From Streptomyces sp. NBC_01268 (GTDB lineage: Bacteria; Actinomycetota; Actinomycetes; Streptomycetales; Streptomycetaceae), in contig NZ_CP108454.1 in the NCBI RefSeq assembly GCF_036240795.1, forward strand, positions 6,632,001 to 6,696,000: a stretch of 64,000 bases of DNA. The letters are read 5' to 3'. The translations under genes and the position numbers were made by a program. Below the pieces are notes generated by a model, which did not search any database, was not told the DNA's origin, and saw only the letters and a program-made list of their open reading frames with translations. Shown one piece after another: positions 59,085 through 64,000 of the stretch (positions are counted from its first letter, which is position 1; each line of letters starts with the position of its first letter).

Positions 59085-59816
59085 TCACGTGCCGCCTGAG
59101 GCCGCTTCGGCATTCGCGCGGAGGATCTCGCGGGCCTGCATCGCGGTCCGGCTGAGGCTCTCGGAGACGAAGTCGAGGACGTGGGCGATGTCCCCAAGAC
59201 GCGCGGCGGCCCGGCTGTGGGAACCGAGGACACCGACGCCTTGCCGTGCGGCTTCGACGAGCCGGGCGGTGGAACGGGCGCTCGCCATCATCGTCCGGTA
59301 CCAGACCTCGTCGTCGACGGTGTAGCGCTCGTGGCGGCGTTCACCACGTTCCCGGCGGATGAGGCCCTGGCCGTCGAGGAACGCGACCGCCTTGGAGACG
59401 GATGCCGGGCTGACCTGGAGGTGCCGGGCGAGTTCGGCCGCGGTGAGGCTGCCGGCCTCGGCGAGGGTGAGGCAGGCCATGACGCGGGCCATCATCGAGG
59501 GCAGGCCCGCGGCCACGAGGACGTCGGTGAACGTCCCCTCGTACTCCCGCACGGCTTCTATGTGGCGTCCGCGGACGGGCGGGCGCGCTTGCGTTCCTCG
59601 GGGCGTGCCCTGCCTTCGGCGGCGGGCCCGGCGTTCGGTGGCGCGGTGGGCCAGGTCGGCGCGGTAGGCGGTGGGACCACCGTTGCGCATCACCTCGCGC
59701 GTGATGGTCGAGGCCGGACGGTCGAGGCGCCTGGCGATCTCCGCGTAGGCGAGGCCGTCGGCCAGCCCCAGTGCGATCCGCCGACGTTCCTGCTGAGTGA
59801 GCCTGCCTCCCGGCAT
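59085..59816 (-). CDS. Transcriptional regulator: IS30-type DNA-binding head fused to MarR/GbsR winged helix
   Basis: 243 aa. Residues 1-68 (LTQQERRRIALGLADGLAYAEIARRLDRPASTITREVMRNGG, then YRADLAHRATERRARRRR) match the N-terminal helix-turn-helix of IS30 transposases. Residues 95-240 are a GbsR/MarR-like winged helix (AGSLTAAELARHLQVSPASVSKAVAFLDGQGLIRRERGERRHERYTVDDEVWY) with a helical tail. There is no transposase catalytic domain. The upstream divergent region carries repeated TGCAACG motifs, probably its operators, shared with the DUF4097 gene. The IS30-like part may give a second DNA contact. Confidence 0.85.
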   Translation of the reverse strand: MPGGRLTQQERRRIALGLADGLAYAEIARRLDRPASTITREVMRNGGPTAYRADLAHRATERRARRRRQGTPRGTQARPPVRGRHIEAVREYEGTFTDVLVAAGLPSMMARVMACLTLAEAGSLTAAELARHLQVSPASVSKAVAFLDGQGLIRRERGERRHERYTVDDEVWYRTMMASARSTARLVEAARQGVGVLGSHSRAAARLGDIAHVLDFVSESLSRTAMQAREILRANAEAASGGT

Positions 59817-59874
59817 CGCGGTCTCCCTTCACGTTTCCCTGAGGCGCCGAACCTAGCGTTCACCGTCCGCTCAA

Positions 59875-59976
59875 TGCAACGACCATGAGGCTCTCGTTGC
59901 ATTGAATTCTATTCCATTGCAACGATTAGTTCGCTTGACCTGGATGGATAGGCGCAATCTGCAACTTGCATGTTGC
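59875..59976. promoter_or_regulatory. Cluster of TGCAAC(G) operator-like repeats in the divergent region
   Basis: TGCAACG occurs at 59875-59881 and 59918-59924 and inverted (CGTTGCA) at 59895-59901. A related dyad, GCAACTTGCATGTTGC, is at 59961-59976. The 59895-59924 pair extends to 10-bp arms with one mismatch. The region is AT-rich and lies between the fusion regulator (starts 59816) and the DUF4097 gene (60040), so it probably holds both promoters. Confidence 0.65.
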
Positions 59977-60039
59977 GTAACACTCGAAGGCAACGTAGCG
60001 TTTCTGATATCGGAAACAGCGGAACACGGGAGAGCGCCA

Positions 60040-60690
60040 TGCAGGAGTTCGACACCCCCGCCCCGGTCTCCGTCGTCCTCGACATCCCCGCCGGGCGGAT
60101 CCGGACCATCGCCGCCGACCGCACCGACACCACGGTCGAGGTCCTGCCCCTGGATGCCTCGAAGGGCCGCGACGTGAAGGCGGCGGAGCAGACCGAGATC
60201 GCCTACGTCGACGGCGTCCTGCGGATCGAGGCGTCGGAGGCGAAGAACCGGGTCCTCGGCAGCGCCGGGTCGGTCGAGGTGACCGTCCGGCTGCCCACCG
60301 GCTCCCGCGTCCAGGTGACGTCGGCGAACGCCGAACTCCTCGGCGACGGACGGCTCGGCGACGTCACCTTCGAAGGCTCGAACGGCGCCGTCAAGCTTGA
60401 CGAGACCGCGAGCGCCCGGCCTCGCCCTCGTCGCTGGTGACATCACGGTCGGCCGCCTCGGCGCCCCCGGCGAGATCGACACCGAGAAGGGCGACATCCA
60501 CATCACCGAAGCTGTGCACGGCGTGGTGTCGCTGCGCACCGTGTCCGGCGACCTGGCCATCGGCGCCGCCCACGGAGTCTCCGCCAGCCTCGATGCCGGC
60601 ACCACGGTGTGCCGGATCCACAACGCCCTCCAGAACACCGACGGCACCCCCGCCCTGACCATCCGCGCCACCACCGCCCGCAGCCTCTGA
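60040..60690 (+). pseudogene. Frameshifted DUF4097 beta-strand-repeat protein gene
   Basis: The first frame (60040 to the stop at 60438-60440) encodes MQEFDTPAPVSVVLDIPAGRIRTIA...RLPTGSRVQVTSANAELLGDGRLGDVTFEGSNGAVKLDETASAR, then turns into PRPRRW and a stop. The next frame continues perfectly: LALVAGDITVGRLGAPGEIDTEKGDIHITEAVHGVVSL...ATTARSL to 60690. Removing one C near 60420 (in CCCGGCCTCG) restores one ORF of 216 aa. DUF4097 proteins are beta-solenoid-like and often sit beside this type of regulator. The break is either a true frameshift or a sequencing error in a GC run. Confidence 0.8.
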
Positions 60691-60825
60691 CGCAGCATCA
60701 CGTCACCCTGCTCGCGAGACGGCCAGAGTCATCCATCGAGCCTCCCAGGCCCTCACCACCCCCGCGGCGCCGACACCACCGTGGCGTCGCCATGCCCGGA
60801 TGCGGCACCCAGGAAGCACGGAACA

Positions 60826-61731
60826 ATGAGCACCATGCAGGACTACCAGGCCGCGGAGCAGCTCCTGCGGCGGCCCGCCCGCCCCGGCGAGCTCGTCGTC
60901 GGCGACAAGGTCAGGCCGCAGTGGATCGACGGCGGCGACCGGTTCTGGTACGCGGTGGGCAACGGCGTCGGCTGGCGGTTCGTGCTGGTCGACCCGGCGG
61001 CGGGTACCCGCGGGCCGGCCTTCGGCCGTGCCCGGCTCGCCGCCGCGCTGGCCGCCGCCTCCGGACAACAGGTCGACCCCGAGGCCCTGCCGTTCCCGGC
61101 CATCCAACCGGCTGGGAACGTCGTGGAGTTCGGTGCACTCGGCGCGTACTGGCGCTGGGTGCTGGTCGAGTGGGAGCGCGCCGACATCGGCAAGCTCACC
61201 GCCACCGGCTGGACGCCGCCCGAACGGTTCCGCGTCAAGGCAGCCGACGGGGTGACCGACATCTACGGCGTGCTGTACCGGCCGCGCGGGTTCGACCCCA
61301 CCCAGCGCTACGCCGTGGTGGACAACGTCTACCCCGGCCCGCAGGTCAACCGGGTCGCCCCGTGCTTCGACCCCGGCGGGATGGGCATGGACGCCGAACC
61401 CCTCGCGGTGCTGGGCTTCGTGGTGGTGGCGCTGGACGGGCGCGGCACTCCGGGGCGGAGCAAGGCATTTCACGACGCCTCCTACGGCCGGCCGGCCGAC
61501 GCGGGCTGCCTGGCCGACCACGTCGCGGCGCTGCGGCAACTGGCCGAGACCCGGCCGTGGACGGACCCGGACCGGATCGGCGTGTTCGGCCACTCCGGCG
61601 GCGGGTTCGCCGCGGCGCGGGCGATGCTGGACTTCCCTGAGGTGTTCAAAGCCGGCGTCGCCCTCTCCGGCTCGCACGACGCCCCCCCCATCGCCCTCGG
61701 TCCCGAGCTGCTCGCCGAGCTGTTCGCCTGA
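60826..61731 (+). pseudogene. Internally deleted S9 family prolyl oligopeptidase/DPP4-like gene
   Basis: The ORF from ATG 60826 is open for 301 codons but is a composite. The start (QDYQAAEQLLRRPARPGELVVGDKVRPQWIDGGDRFWYAV) is the beginning of a DPP4-type beta-propeller. Near residue 110 (VVEFGALGAYWRWVLVEWERADIGKL) it jumps to the propeller exit and the alpha/beta-hydrolase domain with GVLYRPRGFDPTQRYAVVDNVYPGPQ and the nucleophile GHSGGGFAAARA. The end, ALSGSHDAPPIALGPELLAELFA, stops before the catalytic Asp and His. Full-length relatives are about 700 residues. A functional peptidase is very unlikely. Confidence 0.75.
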
Positions 61732-61755
61732 GTGCCGCGCCATTGAACCCTCTCA

Positions 61756-61809
61756 ACCCCGGCCGACGGCCCGGCACCCCTCACGGGGCGGCGGGCCGTC
61801 GGCCGGGGT
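61756..61809. terminator. 18-bp hairpin between two convergent broken genes
   Basis: 61756-61773 (starting ACCCCGGCCGACGG) pairs perfectly with 61792-61809 across an 18-nt loop. It is one of the strongest hairpins in the window and probably served both convergent genes. Confidence 0.82.
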
Positions 61810-61816
61810 GGCCGAT

Positions 61817-62221
61817 TCAGACGGACGCGACGTGCTCGGCGAACGCCTGCGGGTTGTCGAGCACGATGTTGTGTCCGGCGTCAGGGACGGTGACGCCCCG
61901 GACGCCGACGGCTTCCAGCTCCGCCGTACCCGCCGGCGGCTGCGAGAGCGCCCCGACGAGGAGCGTGCGCGGGATCGTCAGGGCGTCGGCGTGGTCCTCC
62001 AACCGGTAGCCGAGGTCCGCGGGCCGGTCGCTGAGCCCGGACCCCAGGAGATCCGCCATCAGCGTGCGCCGGCCGGCCAACGGCGGCCGGGTCACCACGT
62101 GGGTGAAGTACGCCGCCGCCTGTCCGCCGGCGCCGTGGACCGACACCCGGGCCGGTTCCCTCCCGGCGATCTCCACCCGACGGATCCGGGCATCGCCCGG
62201 TCCGGCTATCGCCTCTCTCAC
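61817..62221 (-). pseudogene. Internally deleted alpha/beta hydrolase
   Basis: The 134-codon ORF from GTG 62221 joins the first third of an alpha/beta hydrolase (VSVHGAGGQAAAYFTHVVTRPPLAGRRTLMADLLGSGLSDRP...LEDHADAL) directly to the last strand and His region (TIPRTLLVGALSQPPAG...GVTVPDAGHNIVLDNPQAFAEHVASV). The nucleophile elbow GxSxG and the cap, about 120-140 residues, are missing. The fusion point is near 61978 and is in frame. The product would have the oxyanion-loop HGAGG and the catalytic His but no nucleophile. Confidence 0.7.
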
Positions 62222-62317
62222 GCTTGCTCACAGTCGGTCGGATCTTCTTCGGAGCGTCTTCTTCGAAGCGGAGCGACGACGCTCGCGCTGTCCGGCCTCG
62301 GTGGCGGGTGGTTCGAG

Positions 62318-62863
62318 TCAGGCCGGCTGGTAGGTGAGGTCCAGCACGCCGGTGGCGAAGGTGGCCGAACGGGCGAGCCGGAGCGGCACCCGGGCAGTAC
62401 CTTCCGGGAACAGGCGCAGCCCGGTGCCCAGCGCGATCGGGTGGACCAGCAGCCGCAGTTCGTCGACGAGCCCGGCCACCAGCAGGGTGCGGGTCAGGGC
62501 GATGCTGCCGGTCAGGTTGATGGTTCCGCCCGGCTGCTGCTTGAGGTCCTTGACCGCGGTGATGACATCGCCCTCGATGAGGGTGGAGTTGTTCCAGTCG
62601 GTCCCGGTCAGGGTGGTGGACGCGACCAGCTTGCGGATGCCGTTGATGCCGTCGGCCATCTCGCCGCTCCGCTGCGGCCAGGCAGCGGCGAACGACTCGT
62701 AGGTCTTCCGGCCCAGCAGCAGCGTGTCCGCCCCGGCGAACATCTCGCCGACGGCGGCTTCCATCTCGTCGTTCAGGTACGGGAAGTGCCAGGTGTCCGG
62801 CGCCTCCACGACGCCGTCCAGCGAGATGAACAGCCCGGCCGTGATCTTGCGCTGTGCGGTCAT
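62318..62863 (-). CDS. Dihydrofolate reductase/RibD C-terminal family protein
   Basis: 181 aa: ITAGLFISLDGVVEAPDTWHFPYLNDEM, DTLLLGRKTYESFAAAWPQ, GIRKLVASTTLTGTDWNNSTLIEGDVITAVKDLKQQPGGTINLTGSIALTRTLLVAGLVDELRLLVHPIALGTGLRLF. This is the RibD_C/YyaP-like fold that binds NADPH; members are reductases of unknown substrate, not true folate enzymes. It is intact and full length. A GAGGAGAAATCGC site precedes ATG 62863. Confidence 0.9.
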   Translation of the reverse strand: MTAQRKITAGLFISLDGVVEAPDTWHFPYLNDEMEAAVGEMFAGADTLLLGRKTYESFAAAWPQRSGEMADGINGIRKLVASTTLTGTDWNNSTLIEGDVITAVKDLKQQPGGTINLTGSIALTRTLLVAGLVDELRLLVHPIALGTGLRLFPEGTARVPLRLARSATFATGVLDLTYQPA

Positions 62864-62918
62864 GCGATTTCTCCTCGGTAGCAGTCTCGGGGTCTTCGTC
62901 GTGCTGTGGTCGTCCGCC

Positions 62919-63800
62919 TCAGCGGAACTCGTGCCGGTCGGCCCAGGCGGCGATGGCGGCGCCGATCGTTCGGGGCTGGTCCTCCGGGGTGTGGTGGCCG
63001 GCGACCGCGTCGTGGTGCTCGATCTCCAGGCCGGCGATGTTCGCCGCGCACCAGTCGACGATCGCCGGGCCCATCATGGCTCCAGGGCCGGCCGCGAAGG
63101 TGAGGAGCAGTTTGGGCACGTCCGCGCTGGCCGCCAGCCACGTGTCGTAGGCCTGGATCCTGGCCACGACGTCGGCGGGTTCGCCTCCCAGTGGCATCGA
63201 GCGCGGCCACTGCAGCAGTGGGCGGCGGCTCTCCCGGGTGGGGTACGGGCGACGGTAGACGTCCAGGTCGGCCGGGTTGAGCGGGGTGGCGACGGTGCCA
63301 GGCAGTGCCTGCTCGATGAAGGCGTTGTCGTCCAGGATCAAGGCCTCGCCGACCCCGGGCGTCTTGATCGCCTCGAACAGCGGGCGACCGCCTTCGGGGA
63401 ACTCCTCCCAGGCCATCGGCTTGATGATGGTCTCGGTGAACGCGATGCCACGTACGCGTCCGGGATGCCGGGCGGCCCAGTCGAAGGCGAGGGCGCCGCC
63501 CCAGTCGTGTCCGACCAGGACCACCTCGTCGAGGCCAAGCGCGTCGAACCAGGCGTCCAGATAGCGGGCCTGGTCGGCGAAGGTGTAGGCGATGTCGGGC
63601 TTGCCCGACTCGCCCATGCCGATCAGGTCCGGGGCCAGCAGGCGGCCCGGTTCGCCGACGGCGGGGAGGACGTCCCGCCACAGGTGGGAGGAGGTGGGGT
63701 TGCCGTGCAGGAAGACCATCGGCGCTCCGGCGCCGAGCTCCCGGTGGAACATGGTGGAGTCGAGTACGGGCTGAACGGGCAAGACGACGGAGCCTTTCAA
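62919..63800 (-). CDS. Haloalkane dehalogenase (LinB/DhaA-like alpha/beta hydrolase)
   Basis: The ORF from TTG 63800 is 293 aa; the true start could be TTG 63782 with AAAGG upstream. Hydrolyses carbon-halogen bonds of haloalkanes. All active-site residues can be placed: nucleophile Asp99 in VGHDWGG, halide-binding Asn34 (HGNP) and Trp100, acid Glu123 (FTETI) and base His270 (AGHHTPED). DLIGMGESGKPDIAYTF and SMPLGGEPADVV match LinB-type enzymes closely. It precedes the RibD-type gene by 55 nt on the same strand and may share its transcript. The native substrate is unknown. Confidence 0.9.
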   Translation of the reverse strand: MKGSVVLPVQPVLDSTMFHRELGAGAPMVFLHGNPTSSHLWRDVLPAVGEPGRLLAPDLIGMGESGKPDIAYTFADQARYLDAWFDALGLDEVVLVGHDWGGALAFDWAARHPGRVRGIAFTETIIKPMAWEEFPEGGRPLFEAIKTPGVGEALILDDNAFIEQALPGTVATPLNPADLDVYRRPYPTRESRRPLLQWPRSMPLGGEPADVVARIQAYDTWLAASADVPKLLLTFAAGPGAMMGPAIVDWCAANIAGLEIEHHDAVAGHHTPEDQPRTIGAAIAAWADRHEFR

Positions 63801-63822
63801 GTGTGCGGCTGGTAGCGCTAGT

Positions 63823-64000
63823 TCACCGGAATGCGGGGGCGGCGCGTGCGGCCCAGTCGGCGAAGGTGCGCGGCGCCCGGCCGAGGATGCGCTCGACGGC
63901 GGAGCTCGTCTCCTGTTCGGCGGGCAGCGGCTCGCCGAGGATGGCGAGGGTTCCCTCCACCACCGGTTCGGGCATGAAGGACAGCATCTGCGCGCGGGCC
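63823..64000 (-). CDS. NAD(P)H-binding (NmrA-like) protein, C-terminal part, runs off the window
   Basis: Only the last 58 codons are present, ending at 63823. The frame reads AQMLSFMPEPVVEGTLAILG, then ERILGRAPRTFADWAARAAPAFR. PEPVV..TLAILGEP followed by VERILGRAPRTFADWA is the typical end of atypical SDR/NmrA-like NAD(P)H-binding proteins in actinobacteria, which act as quinone or nitroreductase-like enzymes or redox sensors. The 22-nt gap to the dehalogenase start suggests one operon. Confidence 0.7.
   Translation of the reverse strand, partial: ARAQMLSFMPEPVVEGTLAILGEPLPAEQETSSAVERILGRAPRTFADWAARAAPAFR

Noticed and set aside
59085-59816. IS30 insertion element
   Set aside because: Only the helix-turn-helix head matches IS30; there is no DDE transposase domain and no terminal repeats were seen. 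The rest is a MarR-type winged helix.

Overview
The window is high-GC actinobacterial DNA. Codons end almost always in G or C, GTG starts are common, and the gene set points to Streptomyces or a close relative: a SigB-type sigma factor with HATPase and STAS partners, a DUF397 protein, mutAB-meaB, a SpoIIE-like sensor and a secreted ricin-lectin protein. No rRNA, tRNA, CRISPR array, intact insertion sequence or prophage was seen. The window starts inside an SMR transporter gene and ends inside an NAD(P)H-binding protein gene.

Layout. 1-1286: paired SMR efflux genes divergent from a MarR regulator. 1664-6848: a tightly packed seven-gene cluster encoding an adenylation enzyme, a carrier protein, an ectoine-synthase-like cupin, an acyl-CoA-dehydrogenase-like flavoenzyme, a transglutaminase-like protein, a cysteine-free Asp/Glu-racemase-fold protein and a small protein. 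It has no NRPS condensation module, no PKS and no known product that I can name, and it is the best candidate here for an undescribed pathway. 6967-13154: secreted proteins, then a stress sigma factor with two HATPase kinases and two STAS antagonists. 13363-18381: meaB-mutB-mutA, the coenzyme-B12 methylmalonyl-CoA mutase operon. 18518-26392: a GH15 enzyme, a questin-oxidase-like protein, a BlaI/M56 peptidase pair, a degenerate serine hydrolase, an aldo/keto reductase and a transporter remnant. 26463-29309: DeoR regulator, SIS isomerase and class II aldolase for amino-sugar or tagatose-type catabolism.

29500-38879: rifampin monooxygenase (rox) with an exact rifamycin-associated element upstream, a CASTOR/POLLUX-type channel, a terpene-type P450, and a molybdate group (modA, PucR regulator, Mop-domain protein) lacking modBC. 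38920-43525: LacI-TetR regulator pair followed by a GH1 beta-glucosidase and MFS transporter, with a strong palindrome ahead of the GH1 gene. 43780-46122: a secreted ricin-domain protein with LacI-like boxes upstream. 46328-53714: an FAD oxidoreductase, a flotillin/NfeD membrane pair, a PucR-type regulator and a SpoIIE-like protein whose phosphatase centre has lost metal ligands. 53925-58240: a lipid-modification operon (FAD oxidoreductase, DUF1365, cyclopropane synthase, a 36-codon remnant, DUF1295) linked by 4-nt stop/start overlaps.

58547-62221 is a decay zone holding facing tails of a LysR and a VOC gene, a frameshifted DUF4097 gene, a gutted S9 peptidase and an alpha/beta hydrolase without its nucleophile region, interrupted by an intact IS30-head/MarR fusion regulator. 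62318-64000 returns to intact genes: a RibD-type reductase, a haloalkane dehalogenase and an NmrA-like protein. All identifications rest on reading motifs by eye. No database search was run.
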